A program made the position numbers and the translations under genes. From positions 58,535 to 122,534 of the forward strand of contig CACYPK010000002.1 of the NCBI GenBank assembly GCA_902776285.1: DNA of 64,000 bases. The letters run 5' to 3'. This stretch comes from an uncultured Eubacteriales bacterium (lineage in GTDB: Bacteria > Bacillota > Clostridia > Peptostreptococcales > Anaerovoracaceae). Below, piece after piece: positions 35,801-43,603 of this stretch (position 1 is the first letter of the stretch; the number at the start of each line of letters is the position of its first letter). The notes under the pieces were generated by a model that had not been told where the DNA came from, did not search any database, and saw only the letters and a list, made by a program, of their open reading frames with translations.

Positions 35801-36219
35801 ATGATATGATCAAACTGAATAAAGAGGAGCCTGAGAAAACAGAGAACCGCGCGTTCTACACCGGCACTCACGACAACGAGACGCTCATGGGATGGCTCAT
35901 GCAGACAAAGGCCGAGAAGGACAAAGAGCCGGAAAAAAGCGCGAACAAAACCGCTGATGAAGAGAAGCTCAGAACGGTATGCGAGACCGAGGCGCTCGAT
36001 ATCATAAAGCAGATCTATGAAAGCAAGGCCTCGCTGGCCATGATGCAGCTGCAGGACGTGTTCCTGCTGGGCAATGAGGCCCGCATGAACGTACCCGGAA
36101 TCGCAGAGGGCAACTGGAACTGGAAGGTCGACGGCGATTCGATAGAAGACGCATATCCGGACGCGGAAGCGCGGGCGGCATGGCTCAGAGAACTGGCTGA
36201 AAAAACCGGACGCATATAA
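32887..36219 (+). CDS. fusion of a GH13 amylase/neopullulanase-type enzyme and a GH77 4-alpha-glucanotransferase
   Basis: A 1110-residue protein. Residues 1-110 are a beta-sandwich start domain, about 130-560 a GH13 barrel with nucleophile Asp360 (Gly-Trp-Arg-Leu-Asp-Val-Ala), acid Glu389 (Gly-Glu-Val-Trp) and Asp464 (Gly-Ser-His-Asp-Arg), and about 565-645 the C-domain. From about 655 on it is a MalQ-type domain with Asp893 (Arg-Phe-Asp-His-Phe-Arg-Gly), Glu943 (Glu-Asp-Leu-Gly) and Asp996 (Thr-His-Asp-Asn-Glu). Both sets of catalytic residues are intact. The enzyme could shorten and rearrange glycogen limit dextrins in one polypeptide, replacing separate pullulanase and malQ genes. No good ribosome site is seen, which suggests coupling to glgA. 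Confidence 0.9.
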   Translation: MKILHDSRQKQYREPFGAAEAGTKVSLSLYMEDEHPESVQLMLWRDEETNPQFIEMKDNGAGRFTAEIAVPDGGCLLWYAFEIEIEREDERQVFYYGNNSDDLGGEGRVYYNDPHRFQITVFKRAEVPEWYKDGIIYQIFPDRFARDKGWRERCKEAVKRVNGRRKDTKRVIEDDWTKPAYYVRGEGSSIAEWPMYGGSLKGIEEKLDYLRSLGVTGIYLNPVFEATSNHRYDTADYMHIEPALGTDEDFVSLAEEARKRGIRIILDGVFSHTGSDSIYFDRYGNYPGAEGKGAYGNEDSPYRSWYKFDENEPYGYRTWWGVEDLPEVIEENGSYRDFMLGEDGVVAHWLKMGASGWRLDVADELPDSFIAETRARIKATDPEAILIGEVWEDASNKISYGERRRYFMGDELDATMHYPLRDILLDYVNYTISARRASDKLMSLAENYPQENFYGALNLIGSHDRERIMTMMAGEQDYKSATRKVRMLSTLQYCLPGVPCVYYGDEAGLMGGRDPENRSGYPWGFENLDLGYHYRMLGLIYDEHPALKSGDYRHLSGKHGLSEDIFAFTRSGKDAAGTEETILVLANRSYSPAEADISGFDELKCGYAFELLTSTVMPVDEKGSLKKIRMEELSVMVISLRDERPQPEGLGRRAGVICHISSLPGRRLGKGARDFVDYISSAGFSIWQVLPLNPAGLGSSPYSSYAAFAGESAFIDPDEIPPEDGFAPFVEKNSYWLYDYLAYSLLKEANGKKPWYGWPDKDKNADAAAFLASLSTEQKKKARKLAEEQYWFCAQWEDLKAYANSKGVLMMGDLPMYMASDSADVWANKGIFRIDEDGRKKVHAGVPPDLFTKEGQDWGNPLYDWDALKADGYGWWLRRVRQCAERFDILRFDHFRGLSEYFAIPDDGKPKDGSWQHSAGLGFIAAIKEMLRSEGFGMKLLMEDLGFLDDGVKNLLKLTGLPGMDIWQFSANDMIKLNKEEPEKTENRAFYTGTHDNETLMGWLMQTKAEKDKEPEKSANKTADEEKLRTVCETEALDIIKQIYESKASLAMMQLQDVFLLGNEARMNVPGIAEGNWNWKVDGDSIEDAYPDAEARAAWLRELAEKTGRI

Positions 36220-36255
36220 GGCAACCGGGACACAAGAGGTTTACGGAGACAGGAC

Positions 36256-37500
36256 ATGATAAGAAACATAGTATTTGACATAGGCATGGTGCTGATAGGC
36301 TTTGAGCCTTTCGGCTGGCTGAGATCGATGTTCGATGAAGAGACGGCTGACCGGATAGCGTACGCGGTATACGGAACAGGTCACTGGGAGGAACTGGACA
36401 AGGCCATTCTGAGCGAAGAGGAGATCCTTGAGTTATTCATAAGTGAAGCTCCGGAACTCAGAGCCGAGATCAGCGAGGCATTTGACAGGGTAGGCGAATG
36501 CGTCAAGAAGAAGAACTGGCCTGTTCCGCTCATCGATCTCCTGAAGGAGAACGGATACAGCGTGTACTTCCTCTCCAATATGTCAGAGCATGTGATCAAC
36601 TCCAACCATGAAGCCTTCGCGTTCACGGAGCACATGGACGGCGGCGTCTGGTCGTGCGATGTTCACATGATCAAGCCGGATCCGGGTATTTACAAGATGC
36701 TCTTTGACAAGTACGGACTTGTTCCTGAGGAGTGCCTGTTTATCGACGACGTGCCGCAAAACATCGCCATGGCAAAGAAATTCGGCATGAAGGGCATAGT
36801 GTTTGAGGACTACGGCCACCTCATGGCCGATCTCGACAAAGCGCTCACCAAGGACGCGTCGCACGATAAGATATCCGTGCTCTGCTACGGTGATTCCAAC
36901 ACCTACGGCTACGATCCGTATACGGGCGGACGGTACCCTTATGAAAAGCGCTGGACGACTATCCTGGGCAGCATGCTGGGAGACCGTTACGAGGTGATCC
37001 CCGAAGGCCTGAACGGCAGGACAACTGCCTACGACAGGCCGGACGCGGCATGGAAGAACGGTACCAGCAGTTTTATCGCGTGTCTCGGTACCCATAAGCC
37101 GGTAGACTACATCATCATCATGCTTGGCACCAACGATTGCAACGCCAGCCTGGATCTTTCAGCCGAAGACATCGCGGGCGGCATGGAAACACTTGTCAGG
37201 ATAGTCGAAGAAGAAGCGCCGGGACTTCAGGGCTACGTGCCTGAGATAATAGTCGCGGCTCCGGCGGCGATACAGGATGATTACGCGAAGTCACCGTTTG
37301 CCTTCGAACTGACGCCTGAGTCTGTACAGAAGTCGGTCGATATCGGGCCGTTATACGGAAAAATAGCGGAGAAGCACAGGACGAGGTTCGCTGACGCCAC
37401 GTCGGGGATAGAAGTCTCGCCTGACTGCACTCATCTGTCCGAAGAAGGGCACAGACAGATGGCGGCGCTGTTCCATGATATTATTGTGTCAAGACCATAA
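36256..37500 (+). CDS. fusion of a HAD-family phosphatase and an SGNH/GDSL hydrolase
   Basis: A 414-residue protein. Residues 1-200 are a HAD-IA domain with Phe-Asp-Ile-Gly-Met-Val-Leu at motif I (Gly in place of the second Asp, as in YihX-like glucose-1-phosphatases), Leu-Ser-Asn-Met at motif II, and Lys-Pro-Asp-Pro and Ile-Asp-Asp-Val further on. From about 205 to the end is an SGNH hydrolase with Ser214 (Gly-Asp-Ser-Asn-Thr-Tyr-Gly), Gly-Thr-Asn-Asp, and Asp390/His393 (Asp-Cys-Thr-His-Leu). The second half resembles mycobacterial acyltransferase/arylesterase MsAcT. Joining to the glycogen block hints that the HAD part acts on a sugar phosphate; this is inference. Confidence 0.85.
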   Translation: MIRNIVFDIGMVLIGFEPFGWLRSMFDEETADRIAYAVYGTGHWEELDKAILSEEEILELFISEAPELRAEISEAFDRVGECVKKKNWPVPLIDLLKENGYSVYFLSNMSEHVINSNHEAFAFTEHMDGGVWSCDVHMIKPDPGIYKMLFDKYGLVPEECLFIDDVPQNIAMAKKFGMKGIVFEDYGHLMADLDKALTKDASHDKISVLCYGDSNTYGYDPYTGGRYPYEKRWTTILGSMLGDRYEVIPEGLNGRTTAYDRPDAAWKNGTSSFIACLGTHKPVDYIIIMLGTNDCNASLDLSAEDIAGGMETLVRIVEEEAPGLQGYVPEIIVAAPAAIQDDYAKSPFAFELTPESVQKSVDIGPLYGKIAEKHRTRFADATSGIEVSPDCTHLSEEGHRQMAALFHDIIVSRP

Positions 37501-37517
37501 AATAGCTTAAGAAAACA

Positions 37518-37545
37518 TTGATATAACAACAAATACTGTTATAAA
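37518..37545 (+). promoter_or_regulatory. promoter of the opp operon
   Basis: TTGATA (37518-37523), 16-base spacer, TATAAA (37540-37545), 43 bases before the oppB start. The surrounding stretch is unusually A+T rich. Confidence 0.65.
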
Positions 37546-37588
37546 ACTATTCGAAATACTTTATCTAAAACGCACTGAGGGAGGTTTC

Positions 37589-38506
37589 ATGGGTAAATAT
37601 CTTGTGAAACGAGTCCTGCTGGCCATAGTAACGATATGGGCGGTAGCGACGATCACCTTCTGCCTGATGAACATGGTCCCTGGAGGACCGTTCCTTTCGG
37701 AGAAGGCCATCAGCCCCGCGGCTACGGCCGCGCTTGAAGCCAAGTACGGGCTGGACAAACCATTTTTTGAACGTTATGTCACGTATCTGAAAGACGCGTG
37801 CCACGGGGACTTCGGACTGAGCCTCAAACAGAGAGGCCGTACCGTGTCGGGCATTATCGCGACAAAGTTCCCGGTATCGGCAAGAGTCGGAGGAGTCGCG
37901 GTACTTGTATCGCTTCTGCTGGGCATACCGCTGGGAGTTGTAGCCGCGTATAAGCGCGGCACCGCAGTGGACAGCATTTTGAGCGTACTGGCGACGCTGG
38001 GAATCGCGGTGCCGAGTTTCGTTATCTGCACGGTGCTGATGTACTTCTTCGGAGTAAAGCTCGGCTGGCTTCCGACACTCGGACTGAATACGCCTAAGCA
38101 CTATATAATGCCGGTATTCGCCCTGGCGGCGTATCCGACATCATATATCACGAGGCTGATGAGATCGTCCATGCTCGATGTGCTCGGACAGGACTACATG
38201 AGAACAGCCAGGGCAAAGGGCCTTTCCCAGAGAGTCTCTCTCTTTAAGCACGCCCTTCGTAACGCGATCCTTCCGGTGATCACATACCTGGGACCTATGA
38301 TTGCTTACACGCTGGTGGGAAGCTTCATCGTAGAGAAAATCTTTACCATCCCGGGTCTGGGCGGAGAGTTCATCAAGGCCATCAACGGACGTGACTATAC
38401 CATGATCATGGGCACCACGATATTCCTCGCGGTGTTCATGGTAATAATGCTGCTGGTCGTCGACATCATCTACACGATCGTCGACCCTAGGATCAAGCTT
38501 AAGTAA
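37589..38506 (+). CDS. oppB: oligopeptide ABC transporter permease OppB
   Basis: A 305-residue inner-membrane permease with six predicted segments. The N-terminus (Tyr-Leu-Val-Lys-Arg-Val-Leu), Gly-Asp-Phe-Gly-Leu-Ser after the first loop, and the EAA-type loop Tyr-Met-Arg-Thr-Ala-Arg-Ala-Lys-Gly are typical of OppB/DppB. A strong GAGGGAGG site precedes the ATG. First gene of a five-gene oligopeptide importer. Confidence 0.93.
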   Translation: MGKYLVKRVLLAIVTIWAVATITFCLMNMVPGGPFLSEKAISPAATAALEAKYGLDKPFFERYVTYLKDACHGDFGLSLKQRGRTVSGIIATKFPVSARVGGVAVLVSLLLGIPLGVVAAYKRGTAVDSILSVLATLGIAVPSFVICTVLMYFFGVKLGWLPTLGLNTPKHYIMPVFALAAYPTSYITRLMRSSMLDVLGQDYMRTARAKGLSQRVSLFKHALRNAILPVITYLGPMIAYTLVGSFIVEKIFTIPGLGGEFIKAINGRDYTMIMGTTIFLAVFMVIMLLVVDIIYTIVDPRIKLK

Positions 38507-38521
38507 GGGGAGGTGGAGACA

Positions 38522-39571
38522 ATGACTACTAAAAATCCGCTGAGCCTTCAGAGGCTTTTCGATCCGGAAGACTTCATGCCGGCAACAAATGAAGAAAAAG
38601 AAAGCCTTGTCGTGATGAGAGAGAGCGTGGGCTTCTGGCGCGATGGCGCAAGGAGACTCCGCAAAAACAAGGTGGCTATGACATGCCTCATGGTCATCAT
38701 TATCATCATGATATTCGCGTTTATAGTGCCGTCGTTCTATCCGTACACCTACAGCGAGCAGATCCAGGGCGCGAACAACATGAAGCCGTTCGAGTTCTCT
38801 GCGGGAGAACAGGCCAGGATAGACGCGGGCGAGCATTTATTCCCGCACATCTTCGGCACAGACAAGATGGGCCGTGACTACGCGATCCGCGTGATGATGG
38901 GAAGCCGCATCTCACTGCTGGTAGGAATGGTGGCTGCGGTCATCATCCTGATCATCGGTTCCATATACGGATCCATCGCCGCGTTCGCCGGAGGATGGGT
39001 CGACCTTGTGATGATGCGTATCGTAGATATCATCTATACGATACCGGACATCCTGCTGATCGTACTTCTGTCATTCGCCTTTAAGGCGCCACTCAAAGCC
39101 CTGGCGCAAGTCAAGGGATTCCATTGGCTGGGCGTCATGGGCGAGAATCTGGTCAGTATCTTCGTTGTATTCGCGCTGCTGTACTGGGTAGGAATGGCGC
39201 GTATGGTAAGGTCGCAGATCCTGCAGCTGAAGGAGAGCGAGTACGTTACGGCTGCCAAGGCCCTCGGCGCGTCAAGCGGACGCATCATCAAGAAGCACCT
39301 GCTGACCAACTGCATAGGAACGCTGATCGTTATCACGACACTGCAGATCCCGTCATCGATCTTTACGGAGAGCTTCCTGTCCTTCCTCGGACTCGGAGTA
39401 GCGGTACCTATGCCTTCATTGGGAAGCCTCGCGAGTGAGGCCATCAACGGCATCAATACATACCCGCATCTGCTCTTTATACCGTCGATCGTCATCTCTC
39501 TGATCATTCTGAGCTTCAACCTGCTCGGCGACGGTCTCAGAGACGCCTTCGACCCTAAGCTGAAGAACTAG
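38522..39571 (+). CDS. oppC: oligopeptide ABC transporter permease OppC
   Basis: A 349-residue permease that pairs with OppB. It has the OppC-type soluble N-terminus, Gly-Thr-Asp-Lys-Met-Gly-Arg-Asp before the second membrane segment, and the EAA loop Tyr-Val-Thr-Ala-Ala-Lys-Ala-Leu-Gly-Ala. The start is the ATG at 38522, 8 bases after GGAGGT; a GTG at 38513 overlaps that site and is rejected. Confidence 0.93.
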   Translation: MTTKNPLSLQRLFDPEDFMPATNEEKESLVVMRESVGFWRDGARRLRKNKVAMTCLMVIIIIMIFAFIVPSFYPYTYSEQIQGANNMKPFEFSAGEQARIDAGEHLFPHIFGTDKMGRDYAIRVMMGSRISLLVGMVAAVIILIIGSIYGSIAAFAGGWVDLVMMRIVDIIYTIPDILLIVLLSFAFKAPLKALAQVKGFHWLGVMGENLVSIFVVFALLYWVGMARMVRSQILQLKESEYVTAAKALGASSGRIIKKHLLTNCIGTLIVITTLQIPSSIFTESFLSFLGLGVAVPMPSLGSLASEAINGINTYPHLLFIPSIVISLIILSFNLLGDGLRDAFDPKLKN

Positions 39572-39586
39572 AAAGGAGGAAGCGTC

Positions 39587-40621
39587 ATGTCACAGGAAAC
39601 AGACAAGAAATATCTTGTAGATATCGAGCATGAGCGTCTTTCGTTCTTCACTCCGGCAGGCGAGGTAAAGGCGCTGAACGACGTATCGTTCAAAATGAAA
39701 GAGGGCGAAGTACTGGGAATCGTAGGAGAGTCAGGCTCGGGCAAGTCCGTAACGGCTTACAGCCTGATGGGACTCACGGCATATCCGGGCAAGCTCATCG
39801 GAGGAACCATCGACTTCAACGGTCATCACATCAATGACCTTACAGAGACCGAGTTCCGTGAGATCAGAGGAAACGAGGTTTCCATAATCTTTCAGGACCC
39901 GATGACATCGCTCAACCCTGTATACACAGTAGGAAATCAGATCGAAGAAGTTATCAAACTTCACACTGATAAGAGTAAAGAAGAAGCCAGAGAGCGCGCT
40001 ATCGAGCTGCTGACTCTTGTAGGTATCAATGAGCCTGAAAAGAGACTCAAACAGTATCCGCACGAGCTTTCAGGCGGAATGCGTCAGCGTGTAATGATCG
40101 CCATAGCGCTCGCCTGCGAGCCTAAGCTGCTGATCGCCGACGAACCTACGACGGCGCTCGACGTTACGATACAGGCGCAGATCCTCGAACTCATGATGGA
40201 GCTGCGTGAGAAGCTTGGAATGGCCATCATAATGATCACGCACGACCTCGGCATCGTAGCCAGCATGTGCGAAAAGATCGCGGTAATGTACGCCGGCCGT
40301 ATCGTAGAATACGGCACGACGGATGACATCTTCTACAATCCGAAGCATGAGTACACAAAGGGACTCATCAAGAGCATCCCGAGGCTCGATGCTAAGGATC
40401 ACGAGAGACTGGTCCCTATCGAGGGAACACCGGTAGACATGCTCAATCCGCCGGCAGGATGCCCGTTCGCCCCAAGATGCGACAACTGCATGAAGATCTG
40501 CCTCAGGGAGATGCCGCCGGTCACATTCTTCAGCGACGTGCACTATACACAGTGCTGGTTAAATCAGAAGGCTGAAGCAGAAGCTGCGGCAGCGACAGGA
40601 AAGGAGGCCGCGGATGAGTAA
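39587..40621 (+). CDS. oppD: oligopeptide ABC transporter ATPase OppD
   Basis: A 344-residue ATPase. Walker A Gly-Glu-Ser-Gly-Ser-Gly-Lys-Ser, signature Leu-Ser-Gly-Gly-Met-Arg-Gln-Arg, Walker B Leu-Leu-Ile-Ala-Asp-Glu-Pro-Thr, and an extended C-terminus with the Opp/Dpp cysteine cluster ([10 protein letters not shown]). Ends with an Ala/Glu-rich tail and overlaps oppF by 8 bases. Confidence 0.94.
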   Translation: MSQETDKKYLVDIEHERLSFFTPAGEVKALNDVSFKMKEGEVLGIVGESGSGKSVTAYSLMGLTAYPGKLIGGTIDFNGHHINDLTETEFREIRGNEVSIIFQDPMTSLNPVYTVGNQIEEVIKLHTDKSKEEARERAIELLTLVGINEPEKRLKQYPHELSGGMRQRVMIAIALACEPKLLIADEPTTALDVTIQAQILELMMELREKLGMAIIMITHDLGIVASMCEKIAVMYAGRIVEYGTTDDIFYNPKHEYTKGLIKSIPRLDAKDHERLVPIEGTPVDMLNPPAGCPFAPRCDNCMKICLREMPPVTFFSDVHYTQCWLNQKAEAEAAAATGKEAADE

Positions 40622-41609
40622 TTATCTGTTAGAAGTTGAACATCTGCAGAAGCATTTCCCTATCAAAGGCGGCGGTTTCGGCAAGAACAAGAAAGTCGTT
40701 CAGGCCCTCGATGACCTGACGTTCGGCATCAAAAGGGGAGAGACCCTCGGAATGGTAGGAGAGTCGGGCTGCGGCAAGACCACGGCAGGCAGGACCATAC
40801 TGAGACTCCATGAACCTACGGACGGCAAGATCATTTATGACGGCAACGTTCTGTTCGATAAGGAGAATAAGATCGCGGTCAACATGCTTCCTTACCGCAA
40901 GAAGATGCAGATCGTATTCCAGGATCCTTACGCAAGCCTGGACCCTAGAATGACGGTAGGAGACATCGTAGGAGAGCCTATCGACATCCACAATCTCTGC
41001 TCAAACAAGCAGGAAAGATACGACAGGATCATCGGCCTTCTTGAGAGAGTAGGACTGAATTCCGAGCATGCGAACCGCTACCCGCACGAATTCTCGGGCG
41101 GACAGAGACAGCGTGTCGGTATCGCGAGAGCCCTCGCGGTAGATCCTGAGTTCATCGTCTGCGACGAGCCGATCTCGGCCCTTGACGTATCCATTCAGGC
41201 GCAGGTCATCAACATGTTTGAGGATCTGCAGGATCAGATGGGTCTCACATATCTGTTCATCGCTCATGACCTCTCGGTCGTTAAGCACATTTCGGACAGG
41301 ATAGTCGTTATGTATCTGGGCAGGATGGTAGAGCTGGCTGACAGCTATGAGCTTACCATGCACAGCATGCATCCTTATACGCGCAGTCTGGTATCCGCGA
41401 TCCCTATCGCTGACCCGGTCACCGCTCGCAAGAGCAAGAGGATCATACTTGAAGGCGATGTTCCGAGCCCGATCGACCCGCCGAGCGGCTGCCGCTTCCG
41501 CACAAGATGTCCGTACGCGGACGAGCGCTGCGCGGCCGAAGTACCTGAATTCAAGGAAGTGACAAGCGGACATTTTGTTGCATGCCACCACCTTGATAAG
41601 GTAAAATAA
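40614..41609 (+). CDS. oppF: oligopeptide ABC transporter ATPase OppF
   Basis: A 331-residue ATPase that dimerises with OppD. Walker A Gly-Glu-Ser-Gly-Cys-Gly-Lys-Thr-Thr, signature Phe-Ser-Gly-Gly-Gln-Arg-Gln-Arg, Walker B Phe-Ile-Val-Cys-Asp-Glu-Pro, and the C-terminal Arg-Thr-Arg-Cys-Pro-Tyr-Ala cysteine block. AAAGGAGG inside the oppD end drives the start. Confidence 0.94.
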   Translation: MSNYLLEVEHLQKHFPIKGGGFGKNKKVVQALDDLTFGIKRGETLGMVGESGCGKTTAGRTILRLHEPTDGKIIYDGNVLFDKENKIAVNMLPYRKKMQIVFQDPYASLDPRMTVGDIVGEPIDIHNLCSNKQERYDRIIGLLERVGLNSEHANRYPHEFSGGQRQRVGIARALAVDPEFIVCDEPISALDVSIQAQVINMFEDLQDQMGLTYLFIAHDLSVVKHISDRIVVMYLGRMVELADSYELTMHSMHPYTRSLVSAIPIADPVTARKSKRIILEGDVPSPIDPPSGCRFRTRCPYADERCAAEVPEFKEVTSGHFVACHHLDKVK

Positions 41610-41700
41610 CTCCGTTAAGCACTATGCAATGCATATTGCCGATAAAAGATAGTTCAATATCATATCTAAAAAGCAAATTAGTTAGTATGGAGGAATTATT

Positions 41701-43380
41701 ATGAAGAAAAAGTTAATCGTCCTTCTCGTTGCTATGGCTATGATCATCGTTCCTCTCTCCGCTTGCGGAGGCGGCGGTGACAGCGGTGCAGCGGATGCAG
41801 GCAAGCAGCTGGTTGTCCAGGTCGGACCTAACCCTGAAACTCTTGACCCTGCACTCAACAGCGCTGTTGATGGTGCCAACACCATTCTTCACCTCTATGA
41901 GGGACTTCTCATCGTCGACGAAAACGGACAGCTCGCCCCTGGACAGGCTGAGTCTTATGATGTTTCAGAAGACGGCCTTACCTGGACGTTCCATCTGAGA
42001 GACGGCCTCAAGTGGTCTGACGGAAGCGACCTGACTGCAAACGACTTCGTTTACAGCTGGAAGCGTATCGCAGCCGCTGAGACTGCTGCTCCTTACGCTG
42101 CAACAGTACTTGGCCCGATCAAGGGATTCGAGGAAGCTGCCGGAACACCTGCAGAAATGGACGAAGAAGGAAACGTTACAGCAGAAGCCATCCCTGGCAA
42201 CCTGGACGCACTTGCTGTAAGCGCTCCTGACGACAAGACATTTGTTGTAGAGCTTTCTGCTCCTTGCACATACTTCGGAAGCCTTGCCGCATTCGCTACA
42301 ATGATGCCGGTACAGCAGGCTACGATCGATGCAAACGGTGACGCTTGGGCAACATCGCCTGACACTTACATCTCCAATGGTCCGTTCTACATGACCGAGT
42401 GGGAGCAGGGTTCGCACATCACAGTTGCTAAGAACCCTAACTACTGGAACGCTGACGCTATCAAGCTCGACTCCATCAAGTTCATGCTGATCGAGGATGC
42501 TAACGCTGCTTACAGCGCATACCAGAACGGTGAAGTTGACTTCATCAAGGACGTTCCTACAGAAGAGATCCCAAGCCTTGAAGGCAATGAAGAGTTCCAC
42601 GTTGATCCTATCATCGGAACTTACTACCTCAACCTCAACTGTGAGCTTGACCAGTTCAAGGATGCTAAGGTTCGTAAGGCTCTGTCTCTCGCTATCGACC
42701 GCAACTATGTTGCCGGCACGATCATGCAGGGAACATACACAGCTGCCGGGAACTTCATGGGACCTGGCTGGGCAGATCCTGCAGGCGGAGAGTTCATGGA
42801 TAACTCAAACGGCGGAAAGCCTTATATCGACAACGACAACTTCGAAGCTAACCTCGAAGAGGCTAAGGCTCTCATGGCAGAGGCCGGATATCCGAACGGA
42901 GAAGGCTTCCCTGAGATCACATACTCGACCAACGACTCCGGTTATCACAAGGCTGTTGCTGAGTACCTGCAGCAGGCTTGGGGCGAGCTCGGACTCTCTG
43001 TCAAGGTTGACATCGTAGAGTGGGCAAGCTTCACACCGATGAGACGTAATGGTGAATACGAGGCAGCTCGTAACGGCTGGGTAGGCGACTATGACGACCC
43101 TTCCAACATGCTTGAGCTCCTTGAGACAGGCAACGGAAACAACGACGGTAAGTATAGCAACCCTGATTTCGACGCCGCTATGAAGGCTTCAAGAGAGACT
43201 ACAGACCTCGCTGAGAGATCTGCTGCTCTCCATAAGGCAGAAGACATCCTCATGGAGGATGCCGGATGCGTACCTGTCGCATACTACAACGACTTCTGGC
43301 TGCAGAGCGCTAAGATCGATGGTATGTGGCACTCGCCATACGGATACTGGTACTTCATGTATGCTGACATCGCTGAATAA
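41701..43380 (+). CDS. oppA: oligopeptide-binding lipoprotein OppA
   Basis: A 559-residue extracytoplasmic SBP family 5 protein. A signal peptide (Met-Lys-Lys-Lys-Leu-Ile-Val then a hydrophobic core) ends in the lipobox Leu-Ser-Ala-Cys, with lipidation at Cys22, followed by a Gly/Ser/Ala linker. Gly-Pro-Asn-Pro-Glu-Thr-Leu-Asp-Pro is the family start. Its codon choice leans to GCT, GTT and ACA more than its neighbours, which suggests high expression. The 91-base gap after oppF carries a GGAGG site and may hold an extra weak promoter. A strong terminator ends the operon. Confidence 0.94.
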   Translation: MKKKLIVLLVAMAMIIVPLSACGGGGDSGAADAGKQLVVQVGPNPETLDPALNSAVDGANTILHLYEGLLIVDENGQLAPGQAESYDVSEDGLTWTFHLRDGLKWSDGSDLTANDFVYSWKRIAAAETAAPYAATVLGPIKGFEEAAGTPAEMDEEGNVTAEAIPGNLDALAVSAPDDKTFVVELSAPCTYFGSLAAFATMMPVQQATIDANGDAWATSPDTYISNGPFYMTEWEQGSHITVAKNPNYWNADAIKLDSIKFMLIEDANAAYSAYQNGEVDFIKDVPTEEIPSLEGNEEFHVDPIIGTYYLNLNCELDQFKDAKVRKALSLAIDRNYVAGTIMQGTYTAAGNFMGPGWADPAGGEFMDNSNGGKPYIDNDNFEANLEEAKALMAEAGYPNGEGFPEITYSTNDSGYHKAVAEYLQQAWGELGLSVKVDIVEWASFTPMRRNGEYEAARNGWVGDYDDPSNMLELLETGNGNNDGKYSNPDFDAAMKASRETTDLAERSAALHKAEDILMEDAGCVPVAYYNDFWLQSAKIDGMWHSPYGYWYFMYADIAE

Positions 43381-43441
43381 TTCAGAGGTCTGTATACAGC
43401 AGGTAATCGGATACCGTAGAATTGAACTATCCTAATATAGC

Positions 43442-43466
43442 AAAGACCGGGCCTTCCCGGTCTTTT
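43442..43466 (+). terminator. rho-independent terminator of opp
   Basis: AAAGACCGGG (43442-43451), loop CCTT, CCCGGTCTTTT (43456-43466). Confidence 0.9.
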
Positions 43467-43552
43467 GCTTTGCTTTGAAAAACCTTCAGCCGGTCACGGC
43501 GGGGGAGTCTGTGAAAACGCTGAGACACAGCTTTTTTGCAAAGGGCCATTTG

Positions 43553-43561
43553 TGGTAAAAT
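43553..43561 (+). promoter_or_regulatory. extended -10 promoter of the M3 peptidase gene
   Basis: TGG-TAAAAT (43553-43561) with a T-rich -35 region about 17 bases upstream. Confidence 0.45.
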
Positions 43562-43603
43562 GACTTCGTATTCGTAAAGTTTTGCATTAAACAGGAAAGA
43601 GAA

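Noticed and set aside
41610..41700. Separate strong promoter for oppA
   Set aside because: Only a weak -35/-10 pair is seen; high expression may come from the operon promoter and codon use.
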